A stretch of 64,000 bases of DNA, taken from Clostridiales bacterium. GTDB taxonomy: Bacteria; Bacillota; Clostridia; Christensenellales; CAG-138. The translations under genes and the position numbers were made by a program. Shown here piece by piece: positions 16,626 to 25,641 of this stretch. Within the stretch, counting starts at the first letter, position 1. Each line of letters opens with the position of its first letter. Below the pieces are notes generated by a model. That model was not told where the DNA came from. It saw only the letters and a list, made by a program, of their open reading frames with translations, and searched no databases. Where the stretch lies: assembly GCA_012517905.1 (NCBI GenBank), contig JAAYUE010000069.1, forward strand, positions 124,001-188,000, read 5' to 3'.

Positions 16626-17225
16626 TCAGTCCCGATCCAGCAATCCCTTGCCCGCGAGGATGCGGGGCAGATATTTTTCGATGCGGGCGGCGCGCGTTTT
16701 CGACTGCTTCGCGTCGGCAAAATACAGCAGATACGCCCGCTGCCGCCCCGGCGTGAGCGAATGGAACGCCAGCTTGGCGGCGGCGTTTTCGTCCAGAACG
16801 GTCTGGAATTCATCCGGCATCTCTGCCGCGGCGGACGGCTTGAATTCGATTTCAAGGCCCGCTTCTTCGATGGCGACCGCCTCGGCGATATATGCGCGCA
16901 GCGTGGCGGCGAGGGATTTGACCTCGTCCGCACGGGTAAACTTTACCATGCGCATCGCCTGCGAGTTTTCGCCGGGAGCCGTGAGGATCTGCGCTTCGTC
17001 CTTCATCAATGCGCCTTTCATGAACCCGATTGCGCAGGATTCCTTAAACGAAAACAGGATGATTGCGTTTTTGCCGTTTATCGTGTAGCAGGGTTTTCCC
17101 CATTTATAATCCTCGACCAGCCCGCCAAAGAGCAGCAGTTCTCTCAATAGCGAGAGCGGCTCCGCCCAGCGCGTGCCGGGGTGAAAAAAGGCTTCCGTTT
17201 TTGACAGTGGTCCGGATGATTCCAT
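16626..17225 (-). CDS. YdeI/OmpD-associated family protein (DUF1801-like N-terminus)
   Basis: 199-aa cytoplasmic protein. The N-terminal part (LRELLLFGGLVEDYKWGKPCYTINGKNAIILFSFKESCAIGFMKGALM) is the DUF1801/YdhG-type fold. The C-terminal part (AFHSLTPGRQRAYLLYFADAKQSKTRAARIEKYLPRI) is the YdeI/OmpD-associated C-terminal motif. Biochemical function is unknown; the names derive from weak phenotypes in enterobacteria. GGAGGG stands before the ATG. Single gene between two convergent or co-directional units. Confidence 0.8.
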   Translation of the reverse strand: MESSGPLSKTEAFFHPGTRWAEPLSLLRELLLFGGLVEDYKWGKPCYTINGKNAIILFSFKESCAIGFMKGALMKDEAQILTAPGENSQAMRMVKFTRADEVKSLAATLRAYIAEAVAIEEAGLEIEFKPSAAAEMPDEFQTVLDENAAAKLAFHSLTPGRQRAYLLYFADAKQSKTRAARIEKYLPRILAGKGLLDRD

Positions 17226-17343
17226 GGATGATGCCCTCCATTTCAGAAACTATCGCTACCATACTACCTGCGCACAGGAAACACCGTGATTTTTGCACAA
17301 ATCCTGTCGAAAACGAGCTTTCTTTTGCCGAAACCGGACGAAA

Positions 17344-18411
17344 TCAACGCATCAGGCTGTTTTCAAGCATCGCGGTGAATTCCTTCAGGCGGGATTCGCT
17401 GAGATGATAGAGCAGCTTGACGCCCTGCTTTTCGATTGTGACGAGGCCGGTGCTCGCCAGCTCCGCCATGTGGTGCGAAACGGTTGCGGGGGAGAGATCC
17501 GTCACGCTTGCCAGCTCCTGCCCATAGAGCGGGCGCTCGCGCAGCGCGGTCAGAATCTGCAGGCGCTTTTTGTCGTCCAGCGCGTGCAGGATGCCGGAGA
17601 CGGATTCCAGTTCGTCCCGTCCTGCTCTTTCGCTGCGGTCGATCTCGTCGATCAATACGCCATAGTAGATGGACGAGCGCTCTTTCTCGCCGAAGTGCTC
17701 CGCAACGACGATGTTGGATTGGACCGCGATGGACGTAAACTGCAGCACCAGCGGATACACGTCCGCGCGGCGGCAGTCGAGGCGAAGGCCGTCCTTTGCC
17801 AGCAGATCGAAAAAAGCGTCTTCGTCCGGCAGGGCGGACCACTTGTCGAGCGCCTGCTTTGCATACGGTTCGAGCAGCGCCGCTTTTTCGCGGATCAACG
17901 CCTCCGCCTGGTCCAGCAGGCGGTCGACGCGGGCTTTGTACGCCTCATAGCGGACGACCGCGTCCGTAAACAGCCACTTCACGCCGTTTGAAACCGGCTG
18001 GCGCTGGACATACGCCAGAAGATCCGCCAAACCCGCTTGCTCGAAACACGGCATGGCGTCGTCCTCGGAAAGAATGAGCGCAATGCGGTTTTCAAGCGAA
18101 CCGGCGCGTTCGCCGCCCAGCTCGTGCTCGAACACCTGGACCAGTTGATACGGGCTGAAATCGAGCCCTTCCAGCACGGTGAACAGCGTGGCGAGTTCCG
18201 TTTCGTCGCAGGTGAAGTTCGCCTTCACGTGCTCGTAAACTTCGATCATGCCGGAGAACCTTTCCGGTGAAACGGCGTATTTTTTGGCGTAGTATTCCGC
18301 TGCGGCGCGAAGGTCACCAGAGCGGACGTTGTCGCCGCGGTATGCCAGGCGCATGAGCGCGGCGGCCGCCTCAAGACGCAGATCGATGGGATGAAAACGA
18401 ACGGATTCCAT
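17344..18411 (-). CDS. ArsR-type winged-helix regulator with large N-terminal domain
   Basis: 355-aa protein. About 260 N-terminal residues form an all-helical region I cannot assign; residues about 265-350 are an ArsR winged helix (LDDKKRLQILTALRERPLYGQELASVTDLSPATVSHHMAELASTGLV). Ordinary ArsR proteins are near 100 aa, so the N-terminal part is probably the sensor or dimerisation domain. The start at 18411 has AGGAG upstream. It lies 94 nt after the MFS gene on the same strand and probably regulates that exporter; a direct repeat flanking the MFS promoter is a candidate target. Confidence 0.8.
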   Translation of the reverse strand: MESVRFHPIDLRLEAAAALMRLAYRGDNVRSGDLRAAAEYYAKKYAVSPERFSGMIEVYEHVKANFTCDETELATLFTVLEGLDFSPYQLVQVFEHELGGERAGSLENRIALILSEDDAMPCFEQAGLADLLAYVQRQPVSNGVKWLFTDAVVRYEAYKARVDRLLDQAEALIREKAALLEPYAKQALDKWSALPDEDAFFDLLAKDGLRLDCRRADVYPLVLQFTSIAVQSNIVVAEHFGEKERSSIYYGVLIDEIDRSERAGRDELESVSGILHALDDKKRLQILTALRERPLYGQELASVTDLSPATVSHHMAELASTGLVTIEKQGVKLLYHLSESRLKEFTAMLENSLMR

Positions 18412-18505
18412 AACGGCACTCCTGTCTTTCCGGCCGGCCGCGGAGTCCATAAACCGGGACGGCCAACTTCAGTATAGCAGACGGACGGAACAAATCAAAT
18501 TCTCT

Positions 18506-19744
18506 TTACAACGCCTCGAGGCTCTTGACGCGCGTGAGGAGCAGATAGAGCAAAACGCTGAGCACGCCGGAGGCGAAGATGGCGGCGGGAACCGGTAAAA
18601 CCGCGGCAAGCGCCGAGCAGAGAAAGCTGCCGATCGGCATGGAGCTGACGAGGATCGCGTTGGAAAGCCCGGAAAGCCGTGCCATGTAATCCTGCGGCAC
18701 GAGCCGCAGAAACGCCGCGCTGTAGACCACGTTGATGACGCCCGCGGTAAAACCCAGCAGCGCGCAGGCAAGCAGCACCAGCGCATAGCGGAGCACCGCG
18801 GAGGCAAGGTATCCGCCCGCGGCAAAGACGCAGAGCGCGACGCCCTCGATCAGGCCGCAGGCGATCAGCTGCGTTTTGCCGGAAACGCGCGTGATCTTTG
18901 GCGCGACCATGGAGCCGAGCCCCAGCGAGGCGACGAGCGCGATGTTGATGACGGAGAGCGCCTCCGCGCCGCCTTTGAGAAAGTCCGCGACAAACGGCGC
19001 GCCATAGGCGTTGAGCGGCACGAACATGAAGTTCATGAGCGCGCCGACGAAAAGCAGCACGACGAGCACGCGGGAGGAGCGAATCAGCGAGAACCCCTCG
19101 AGAAAACTTTTCGCCGTCTTGCGGAGGCTCACACGATCCGGCGGCAGCTCTTCGCGCAGGCGGATAAAGCCGATGATCAGCGCGGAGAGGAAGAACGTCG
19201 CCGCGTCGATCAGCAGCGCGCCCTGGCAGCCGAGCAGTGCGACCACGCCGCCCGCCAGCGCGAGACCGACCAGCTCCGTCACGCGGCTTGCGGTCTGGTT
19301 GAGCGCGGAGCCGACCTTGTAGAGCCCCGGGGAAAGCAGCTTTGGCACAACGGCGGAGCCGGCGGGGGAGCGGAACGATTCCAGCGTGGAGATGAGCAGC
19401 ATCATGGCCGTCAGCAGCACGGGCGTGAGCAGGCGCAGCACATAACAGACGGCGATGGCCGAGACGACCAGCCCGCGCCCGACGTCGAAGAGGATCATCA
19501 CGCGCTTTTTGGACATATGCTCCACCATCGCGCCCGTGATGGGCTGGAGCAATATGGTCGGGATGTAGTTCAGCCCGAGAATCAGCGCCATGAGCGCCGC
19601 ACTGTTGGTAATTTCGTACATCAGCCAGGCGATGGCGATGCCGTCGATGGAATCGCCAAAGCGGTTGATCACGTTTGCGGCGATCAGCTTGAGGTATTCC
19701 GGCTGCGTTTTGAGCGGGCGGTAACTGGTTGCCTGGCTTTCCAT
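18506..19744 (-). CDS. MFS transporter (macrolide/drug efflux type)
   Basis: 412-aa transporter with 12 hydrophobic helices. FGDSIDGIAIAWLMYEIT and MVEHMSKKRVMILFDVGRG are typical of the MefA/DHA3-like branch of the major facilitator superfamily. Such proteins export hydrophobic drugs by proton antiport. The start MESQATS at 19744 has GGAAAGG upstream; the track start 10 codons earlier lacks a ribosome site. Expressed with the ArsR-like gene downstream. Confidence 0.85.
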   Translation of the reverse strand: MESQATSYRPLKTQPEYLKLIAANVINRFGDSIDGIAIAWLMYEITNSAALMALILGLNYIPTILLQPITGAMVEHMSKKRVMILFDVGRGLVVSAIAVCYVLRLLTPVLLTAMMLLISTLESFRSPAGSAVVPKLLSPGLYKVGSALNQTASRVTELVGLALAGGVVALLGCQGALLIDAATFFLSALIIGFIRLREELPPDRVSLRKTAKSFLEGFSLIRSSRVLVVLLFVGALMNFMFVPLNAYGAPFVADFLKGGAEALSVINIALVASLGLGSMVAPKITRVSGKTQLIACGLIEGVALCVFAAGGYLASAVLRYALVLLACALLGFTAGVINVVYSAAFLRLVPQDYMARLSGLSNAILVSSMPIGSFLCSALAAVLPVPAAIFASGVLSVLLYLLLTRVKSLEAL

Positions 19745-19801
19745 ATCGAACACCTTTCCGGCAAAGTAAACCATACGATTTTGACTGTTGTAAAACCGAT
19801 T

Positions 19802-19875
19802 GTTTTATAATTGTCGAATAAAGAATAGCATAAATTAGATAAATGTCAATATAATATTTTGATAATTATCGAATA
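19802..19875 (-). promoter_or_regulatory. MFS promoter flanked by two 19-bp direct repeats
   Basis: Minus strand promoter TTGACA (19849-19844), 16-bp spacer, TATTCT (19827-19822). On either side are copies of one 19-mer, GTTTTATAATTGTCGAATA (19802-19820) and TTTTGATAATTATCGAATA (19857-19875), identical at 16 of 19 positions. The second contains the perfect palindrome GATAATTATC. Probable operators for the downstream ArsR-like regulator. Confidence 0.6.
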
Positions 19876-19967
19876 ATATGGACGACGATCGGTTGATATT
19901 GGTTGATATGGATGAAAAAGGGGACAACCGGCGGTTCGGGCGGCCGGACAGGTGCGTTTCGGCAATC

Positions 19968-19992
19968 AAAAAGGCGCGGGACGAACCGCGCC
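19968..19992 (-). terminator. terminator of the phosphodiester glycosidase operon
   Basis: Minus strand GGCGCGG-ttcgtc-CCGCGCC followed by TTTTT, 21 nt after the stop of the small membrane gene. Confidence 0.75.
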
Positions 19993-20013
19993 GGGTGAAG
20001 CAGGGCAAGAGGG

Positions 20014-20268
20014 TTATCGTTCGGAAAAAGAGGAAGCGTCCGCACTTTTTTTCGCGGAAGCCTTCCAGTTTCGATAGATCGAAATCGCCTCGACTACGGC
20101 GAACGCGAGCGCGCAGACGGAGACGACGACGATCAGCACCGGCTGAAGCGCGTTGACGGTGTCCGACAGCGCGGGCACGAGCCGCCCGAGCAGGAACACG
20201 GCGAGCACGAGCGCGGCGACGACCAGCAGCAGATTTGCAAACCAGAGCCGGAATCCATATCGTTTCAT
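20014..20268 (-). CDS. small membrane protein, unknown function
   Basis: 84-aa protein with two transmembrane helices (ANLLLVVAALVLAVFLLGRL and PVLIVVVSVCALAFAVVEAI) and a basic, Ser/Lys-rich tail. Its ATG overlaps the stop of the preceding gene by 4 bp (ATGA), so it is made together with the phosphodiester glycosidase-like protein and may be its membrane partner. I do not recognise a family. Confidence 0.65.
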   Translation of the reverse strand: MKRYGFRLWFANLLLVVAALVLAVFLLGRLVPALSDTVNALQPVLIVVVSVCALAFAVVEAISIYRNWKASAKKSADASSFSER

Positions 20269-21287
20269 CCTTCGTCTTCCGTCCTTCCGAGATAGATGAT
20301 ATCGCCGACGCGGCGGCCGCCGTTTGCGGGCATATTGACGAGGTTGTCGTCCAGCACCATCTGCGCGGTCTGCCCGCCGTCCAGATTATACGCGGCCTTG
20401 CAACCGAGCCCCGCCATGAAGGTGGAGAGCTCGGTGAGCGTCATGCCGTCGGAGTAGTATTTCTGCCGCCCGTCCACGACGACGAAGCAATAGTGTCCGG
20501 GTGCGTAGTAGCCGATTGCGCAGCGCGGGTTTTCGCGGGCGATCTTGTGGGCGATCTCCATGGCGTTGCCGTTTTCGTCCAGTAGGTTCGGGCCAAAGCA
20601 CCAGGTCTGCCAGACGCTGCCGTCGTTGAGTTCTTCCGTGGTTTTGTCGTGCGGGCCGTAGACTGCGACGGTGCCGTCCACATAGAGCACGCAGATGTCC
20701 GTATAGTCGTTGTCCTGCAGGAGCTCCCCGTTTCGGATGACGAGCCCGTCCTCTCGGATGGATACGAAATCGCCTGAGACGGCGAACATGGCGTTGGTGT
20801 CCTGGCAGAGCTCGACGATGTTTTCGTATTTCGAGCTCCGGCCCTTGAAGCTGCCGTTGGAAAACGCCGTCTGCAGCAGATGGACATCCCGAATCGATAC
20901 ATCCGCAACGAACAGCACCGCGTCCTCGACGTAGTATTCCTCGATGCCGATGAGGTAATCGTTGCAGCGATAGACGTAGTCCATGCCCTCGGGGATTTCC
21001 GCCGTTGCGAACGAGGCGGAGAAGTCGCCCGGCGCGGGGGTCGGGGTCGGTTCCGGCGTCGGCGTCAGCGTCAGCGTCGGCGTGGGAACCGGCGTTTCTT
21101 CGATCGGCGCGGGGGTGACGACCATCGGGGTCGCGGACGGCGTCGGCTGCACAAACGCGCTCTGCACCAGCGCCCGTCCCGGCGGGTAAACGCTCAGCGC
21201 GATCACGGCCAATACGATGAGAAACGCGGCGATGTCCGTTAAAATATACACGCGGGCACGCGGGGGAGCGTACTTGTTTTGATTCAT
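20265..21287 (-). CDS. membrane-anchored phosphodiester glycosidase-family (NAGPA-like) protein
   Basis: 340-aa protein. Cytoplasmic N-tail, one membrane anchor (LTDIAAFLIVLAVIALSVYP), a Pro/Thr-rich linker (PTPTLTLTPTPEPTPTPAP) and an extracellular domain with AMFAVSGDFV, CFGPNLLDENG and AAYNLDGGQTAQMVLD. The NLDGG motif marks the phosphodiester glycosidase / exopolysaccharide-biosynthesis-related domain related to the mannose-6-phosphate uncovering enzyme; family members cleave or modify sugar-1-phosphodiesters on wall polymers. The start at 21287 has GGAGA upstream; the track start would put 35 basic residues before it. Coupled to the small membrane gene downstream. Confidence 0.8.
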   Translation of the reverse strand: MNQNKYAPPRARVYILTDIAAFLIVLAVIALSVYPPGRALVQSAFVQPTPSATPMVVTPAPIEETPVPTPTLTLTPTPEPTPTPAPGDFSASFATAEIPEGMDYVYRCNDYLIGIEEYYVEDAVLFVADVSIRDVHLLQTAFSNGSFKGRSSKYENIVELCQDTNAMFAVSGDFVSIREDGLVIRNGELLQDNDYTDICVLYVDGTVAVYGPHDKTTEELNDGSVWQTWCFGPNLLDENGNAMEIAHKIARENPRCAIGYYAPGHYCFVVVDGRQKYYSDGMTLTELSTFMAGLGCKAAYNLDGGQTAQMVLDDNLVNMPANGGRRVGDIIYLGRTEDEG

Positions 21288-21390
21288 GAACGAATCTCCG
21301 TTTGCAGTCTGGAAAGATTGAGAACGTCGCGCGCGCATGCCGGCCGTCCGCCTGACAGCGGCGCGTAGGCGAGTGAATTCTCTAGGTTGC

Positions 21391-21419
21391 ATCTTACTGC
21401 ATTTTCGGGCGTATTACAA
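21391..21419 (-). promoter_or_regulatory. promoter of the phosphodiester glycosidase operon
   Basis: Minus strand TTGTAA (21419-21414), 17-bp spacer, TAAGAT (21396-21391). Confidence 0.5.
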
Positions 21420-21518
21420 GACGGGCGGCCGAGTTCGCCGCGCAACATACAGCGCCGCGGCATGCCTGCGCGCGGCGGGAGGGGCGGTTTAGTCGCAAAG
21501 AACTGCCGGATGTGGGGA

Positions 21519-22052
21519 TTATTCCGATTTTTGAAACCCGTTGAACCAGGCGCGCTCCGAAAACGGTTTTTTCCGCGGGCGCTTTGTCGGCTCGGCCGCT
21601 TTGCCGATCGGAAGGAAGCAAACGAGGGCGTATTCTTCCGGCACGCCGAGCGCGTCCGCCATCTTGCGGCCGGTGTTGTCCTCATCCGTCACCTGGCCTT
21701 CGACCCAGCAGCTTTCATAGCCGAGCGAGACGGCGGCGAGCAGGATGTTTTCGATGGCGGCGGCGTAGTCCTGCATGAAATAGGTGCGGCCTCCGTAGGC
21801 GAGGATGCGGCGCGTGAGCACGAGGATCATCGCGGGCGCGGTTTGGCCGACGGGCGAGCCGGAGAGTTCGCTGAGCCGGTGCATCAGGTCGGGATCGTCC
21901 ACGGCGATAAAGCTCGTGGTCTGCTTGTTGCAGCCCGACGGGGCGGCGACGCCCGCCTCCAGCAGCTGCTGAAGGTGTTCGCGCGGGACGGGGGTGGGGT
22001 CGTACTTGCCGCGATAGCTGCTGCGGGTCTGGATTGCGGTGAGGGTGTTCAT
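21519..22052 (-). CDS. nitroreductase-family protein
   Basis: 177-aa FMN-dependent nitroreductase fold: IQTRSSYRGKYDPTPVPREHLQQLLEAGVAAPSGCNKQ contains the RSxRxY and APS motifs that contact FMN, and LGYESCWVEG is the second conserved region. The FMN/NAD(P)H enzymes reduce nitro groups, quinones or flavins; the true substrate is unknown. The start at 22052 has AAAGGAG; the track ORF is much longer at the 5' end without support. Confidence 0.85.
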   Translation of the reverse strand: MNTLTAIQTRSSYRGKYDPTPVPREHLQQLLEAGVAAPSGCNKQTTSFIAVDDPDLMHRLSELSGSPVGQTAPAMILVLTRRILAYGGRTYFMQDYAAAIENILLAAVSLGYESCWVEGQVTDEDNTGRKMADALGVPEEYALVCFLPIGKAAEPTKRPRKKPFSERAWFNGFQKSE

Positions 22053-22092
22053 GAGGTCTCCTTTGTATCCATTGATGATTGCGGTTTTTTGC

Positions 22093-22548
22093 TCAGCTCT
22101 TTCGCTTGAAGACGCGCACGATCCAGAGAATGGAAAGGGTCGATAGCAGCAGAGCAAAGGCAAAAAGCGCCAAACTGATTTTGAACTGGGTATGGAAGAA
22201 CGCCTGAATGACGCCGTTTCGGACGAGTGATATCGACTTGACGATACCGACGACTGCCGCAACGAGCAGCAAAACGACGCCGATGATGCCAAATATCTGC
22301 AGCTCATATCCGCTGGCTTTCGGATTCGGGTCGTAGGGCGGTTCGGGCGGGGTAATTTCTCGCGTTTCCTCGGATGGCTGCGCGCTGCAATAGGGGCACA
22401 GGATAAAAAAGTCCGGGTCTTCGAAGCGCGGGTCGCCGCTGCAGTCCGCCGGACGGTAAAACCCGGTATCGTTACAGGTTGGGCACTTCACCGCTGCGTT
22501 CGGAGTTTCTTCGGGCGGGCGGGTGAGGGTGTCTACTTCCGTCTTCAT
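22093..22548 (-). CDS. zinc-ribbon membrane protein of unknown function
   Basis: 151-aa protein: an N-terminal zinc-ribbon-like pair (CPTCNDTGFY and CPYC, about 25 residues apart), a Pro-rich spacer, then two membrane helices (IFGIIGVVLLLVAAVVGIV and ISLALFAFALLLSTLSILWIV). The ATG at 22548 has AAAGGAG at ideal distance; the track start at 22557 is a GTG with no site. Expressed from the GTTACA-N17-TATAAT promoter at 22671-22699. No function can be assigned. Confidence 0.65.
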   Translation of the reverse strand: MKTEVDTLTRPPEETPNAAVKCPTCNDTGFYRPADCSGDPRFEDPDFFILCPYCSAQPSEETREITPPEPPYDPNPKASGYELQIFGIIGVVLLLVAAVVGIVKSISLVRNGVIQAFFHTQFKISLALFAFALLLSTLSILWIVRVFKRKS

Positions 22549-22670
22549 GGTCTCCACTCCTTTCGGTCGGTTCTGAGAGGAAACAGAGTAAGAAAATGAA
22601 AGTCGCCGTGTTGATAGTCAGGTTTCATTCAGTTGTGAGAGGTGCAGTTCAGGGGTTCTTTTGTATCTAT

Positions 22671-22699
22671 ATTATAGCATGGAATCACGGGGATGTAAC
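22671..22699 (-). promoter_or_regulatory. promoter of the zinc-ribbon membrane gene
   Basis: Minus strand GTTACA (22699-22694), 17-bp spacer, TATAAT (22676-22671). Confidence 0.55.
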
Positions 22700-22775
22700 A
22701 GGGGGAATGCGGCAGCACCATACTAATATCGGGCCCCGGCTATGGGCTCCTTCAATATAATTTACGAAAATCTGA

Positions 22776-22803
22776 TTGTTCAGTAATATTAAATCGATAG
22801 AAT
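22776..22803 (+). promoter_or_regulatory. candidate promoter of the AT-rich membrane gene
   Basis: TTGTTC (22776-22781), 16-bp spacer, TAGAAT (22798-22803), 34 nt before the ATG and upstream of GGGAGG. Confidence 0.45.
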
Positions 22804-22837
22804 AATGGAGATTTGACGGATTACAGGGAGGAACATT

Positions 22838-23221
22838 ATGAAGAGAATAAAAGCAGCGGGTGTTTTGATGCTCATACATGGCATCTTTGAAGTTTTTGGA
22901 TTTGTCGGCGTTATGTTGGCAGATCTGACCGCTTCTGTAAACATCGGAGATTATATGCATTTTATAGTACCTTACTTCAACAGCAATCTTGTGCTGCTCA
23001 ATGTGTGCAGTCTGATTTACGGGGCTTTGAGAATAATCGCGGCGAAGGGATTATTTTCAAACCGCAAATGGGGACTTGAACTTTCTATCATTCTTTCTGT
23101 GATTACGCTGACATTGATGATGTTTGTATTACCGGCCGGGATTATGGACGGATTGCTCTCGGGTGCGGTTTTACTGCTGCTGTTAATGGCAAAGGAACAA
23201 CGAAAAGAGATCATCACATGA
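22838..23221 (+). CDS. four-helix membrane protein, probably acquired
   Basis: 127-aa hydrophobic protein with four predicted helices (VLMLIHGIFEVFGFVGVML, LVLLNVCSLIYGALRII, LELSIILSVITLTLMMFVL, LLSGAVLLLLLM). Many codons end in A or T (gga, tta, att), unlike the GC-rich genes around it, and both flanks are AT-rich, which suggests recent transfer. GGGAGG lies before the ATG. I do not recognise a characterised family. Confidence 0.65.
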   Translation: MKRIKAAGVLMLIHGIFEVFGFVGVMLADLTASVNIGDYMHFIVPYFNSNLVLLNVCSLIYGALRIIAAKGLFSNRKWGLELSIILSVITLTLMMFVLPAGIMDGLLSGAVLLLLLMAKEQRKEIIT

Positions 23222-23419
23222 CGCGCAGCAAACATTAAACGCTTGATCGGAACGATATCAAAGAACCGAGCGTCAGGCATACGGGAAAGGAATACATCCC
23301 TGCTTCGTACGCCTGAAGTTATCGGCAGTTGATTTGCGTTCCCTCCGTTGCTTTCCCTCCCCTCATATGATACACTCACGTGAACGAAAGTATATATCAT
23401 GATTGGAGCCCTGTCATCC

Positions 23420-23689
23420 ATGCACGCCATCGTCACTGTCATCGGCCACGACCGCGTGGGCATCATCGCGGGAATCTGCGTGGCGCTCGCCGGCATCAAC
23501 GTTAACGTTCTCGACATTTCGCAGACCATCCTCGGCGGAATGTTCACCATGGTCATGCTCGTGGACATCGCGGAAGCGAGCGTGCCCTTTACGGACATCG
23601 CAGCCGTGCTGGACAAGGAAGGCGAACGGCTCGGCATGACCATCCGCATCCAGCGGGAGGACATCTTCAACGCCATGCACCGCATCTAG
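23420..23689 (+). CDS. ACT-domain protein (UPF0237 family)
   Basis: 89-aa single ACT domain (MHAIVTVIGHDRVGIIAGICVALAGINVNVLDISQT). ACT domains bind amino acids or similar small ligands; this family is of the length of YwnB/UPF0237 proteins and is nearly always paired with a DUF711 gene. The start at 23420 gives the exact family length, with GGAG upstream. It ends 12 nt before the DUF711 gene, so the two form an operon of unknown biochemical role. Confidence 0.88.
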   Translation: MHAIVTVIGHDRVGIIAGICVALAGINVNVLDISQTILGGMFTMVMLVDIAEASVPFTDIAAVLDKEGERLGMTIRIQREDIFNAMHRI

Positions 23690-23701
23690 GGAGGCCGCGC
23701 G

Positions 23702-25060
23702 ATGATCGACCTGCAGGAAATCTTTGAAACGCAACATATGATCGACCGCGAGCACCTCGACATCCGCACCATCACGATGGGGATTTCGCTGCGCGACTGC
23801 GCGGACGGCGACCCCAAGCGCGCCGTGCAAAAGATCTACGACAAGATCACGCGCTGCGCGGAACGGCTCGTCCCCGTCGGCGAGGACATCGAGCGCGAGA
23901 TGGGCATCCCAATCGTCAACAAGCGCATCTCGGTGACGCCGATGGCGCTGATTGCGGACGCGAGCGACACGGAGGATTACGTGCCCTTCGCCGAGGCGAT
24001 GGACCGCGCGGCGGAAACCTGCGGCGTGAACTTCATCGGCGGGTATTCCGCGCTGGTACAGAAGGGGTTCACCCGCGGCGACCGGCTGCTGATCCGGTCG
24101 ATTCCGGAGGCGCTGGCGGTTACAAAATACGTCTGCTCCTCCGTCAACGTCGCCTCCACGCGCGCGGGCATCAATATGGACGCCGTGCGCCTCATGGGCG
24201 AAATCGTCAAGGCTGCGGCGGAGCGTACCGCCGATCAGGGCGGCCTGGGCTGCGCGAAGCTCGTGGTGTTTTCAAACGCGGTGGAGGACAATCCCTTCAT
24301 GGCGGGCGCGTTCCACGGCGTCGGCGAGGCGGAGTGCGTCATCAACGTCGGCGTCTCCGGCCCCGGCGTGGTCTGCCATGCGCTCAAGGACGTGCGCGGC
24401 GAGGCGATCGACGTCGTGGCGGAGACGGTGAAGAAGACCGCGTTTAAGGTGACCCGCATGGGCCAGCTCATCGCGCGGGAGGCGTCCAACCGGCTCGGCG
24501 TTCCGTTCGGCATTGTGGACCTGAGCCTCGCGCCGACGCCCGCGCAGGGCGACTCCGTGGCGCGCATCCTCGAAGAGATGGGGCTGGAGCGCTGCGGCAC
24601 GCACGGCACGACGGCGGCGCTGGCGCTGCTCAACGACGCGGTGAAAAAAGGCGGCGTGATGGCGAGTTCGCAGGTCGGCGGGCTTTCGGGTGCGTTTATT
24701 CCGGTTTCGGAGGACGAGGGCATGATCGCCGCCGCGCAGGCGGGCACGCTGACCATCGACAAGCTCGAGGCGATGACCTGCGTCTGCTCCGTGGGGCTGG
24801 ATATGATCGCCGTCCCCGGGAACACGCCCGCGGAGACGATCTCCGCCATCATCGCGGACGAGGCCGCCATCGGCATGATCAACAACAAGACCACCGCCGT
24901 GCGCATCATTCCTGCGCCGGGCAAGCAGGTCGGGGACATGGTGGAGATGGGCGGCCTTCTCGGCAGCGCGCCGGTCATGCCGGTGCACACCGAGTCCAGC
25001 GCGGAATTCATCCGCCGCGGCGGGCGCATCCCCGCGCCGCTGAACAGCCTGAAGAACTGA
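23702..25060 (+). CDS. DUF711 (UPF0210) PFL-related protein
   Basis: 452-aa protein of the DUF711/UPF0210 family, full length (starts [13 protein letters not shown], contains [53 protein letters not shown]). It is structurally related to the pyruvate-formate-lyase fold but lacks a glycyl radical motif; function is unknown. Partner of the ACT protein upstream, possibly an enzyme under small-molecule control. Confidence 0.92.
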   Translation: MIDLQEIFETQHMIDREHLDIRTITMGISLRDCADGDPKRAVQKIYDKITRCAERLVPVGEDIEREMGIPIVNKRISVTPMALIADASDTEDYVPFAEAMDRAAETCGVNFIGGYSALVQKGFTRGDRLLIRSIPEALAVTKYVCSSVNVASTRAGINMDAVRLMGEIVKAAAERTADQGGLGCAKLVVFSNAVEDNPFMAGAFHGVGEAECVINVGVSGPGVVCHALKDVRGEAIDVVAETVKKTAFKVTRMGQLIAREASNRLGVPFGIVDLSLAPTPAQGDSVARILEEMGLERCGTHGTTAALALLNDAVKKGGVMASSQVGGLSGAFIPVSEDEGMIAAAQAGTLTIDKLEAMTCVCSVGLDMIAVPGNTPAETISAIIADEAAIGMINNKTTAVRIIPAPGKQVGDMVEMGGLLGSAPVMPVHTESSAEFIRRGGRIPAPLNSLKN

Positions 25061-25084
25061 TAAAAAACGCATGGCATAGTCAAA

Positions 25085-25106
25085 CAGCCCGCCGGAAGGC
25101 GGGCTG
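25085..25106. terminator. hairpin between DUF711 and thioesterase genes
   Basis: Perfect 9-bp stem CAGCCCGCC-ggaa-GGCGGGCTG between convergent genes, but only a poor T-run (TTTGACTAT on the minus strand). Terminator activity is uncertain. Confidence 0.45.
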
Positions 25107-25128
25107 CTGCGTGTGTCACTCTATATTT

Positions 25129-25641
25129 TTATGCGTCCGGCAGATCGATTTCGTCCGGATCGTTTTCGTAATGGTAGGTTTCCCAGGTTTCGTCGTTCGC
25201 CTCGAAGTCCGAAATGGCGGATAGCGGCATCTTCATGTATTTTGCCGTCGCGGTCACGGCGACGGTGCCGTCCGGCAGCAGGATCTCGCCCTCGCCGGTG
25301 AAGATGCGGCGGTTGTTTTCGACCACGCGGCCGACGACGGTCAGTTCGACGTCGTAAGGCACGGGTTTCTTATAACGCGTCGAAATCTCGACGGTGACCG
25401 CCCAGGCATCCGGCTCGATCACGTTGATGGCCCTGCCGATGGTTTCGTCCAGCAGCGCGGCGCTCACGCCGCCATGCACGCGGCCGGGGTAGCTCTGGTG
25501 GTGTTCGCCGGGTGTGACGCGCGCCGCGAGCGTGCCGTCCTCCAGCTCGTAAAAGTCCGTGTGCAGTCCGAACGGGTTGTTTACGCCGCAGACGAAGCAG
25601 TGCTTGCCCGCGTAGTGTTTCTTTACGACATGTCTCTTCAA
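25129..25641 (-). CDS. PaaI-type hotdog thioesterase
   Basis: 170-aa hotdog-fold protein: CFVCGVNNPFGLHTDF, then HGGVSAALLDETIGRA, the acyl-CoA thioesterase motif with the catalytic Asp/Glu region, and VEISTRYKKPVPYDVELTV. Members hydrolyse acyl-CoA thioesters. The start is uncertain. TTG at 25641 has AAGGAG 11 nt upstream and begins about a dozen residues before the CFVCG motif, as in relatives; the ATG at 25665 has no ribosome site, and the track start is far too long. Single gene. Confidence 0.8.
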   Translation of the reverse strand: MKRHVVKKHYAGKHCFVCGVNNPFGLHTDFYELEDGTLAARVTPGEHHQSYPGRVHGGVSAALLDETIGRAINVIEPDAWAVTVEISTRYKKPVPYDVELTVVGRVVENNRRIFTGEGEILLPDGTVAVTATAKYMKMPLSAISDFEANDETWETYHYENDPDEIDLPDA

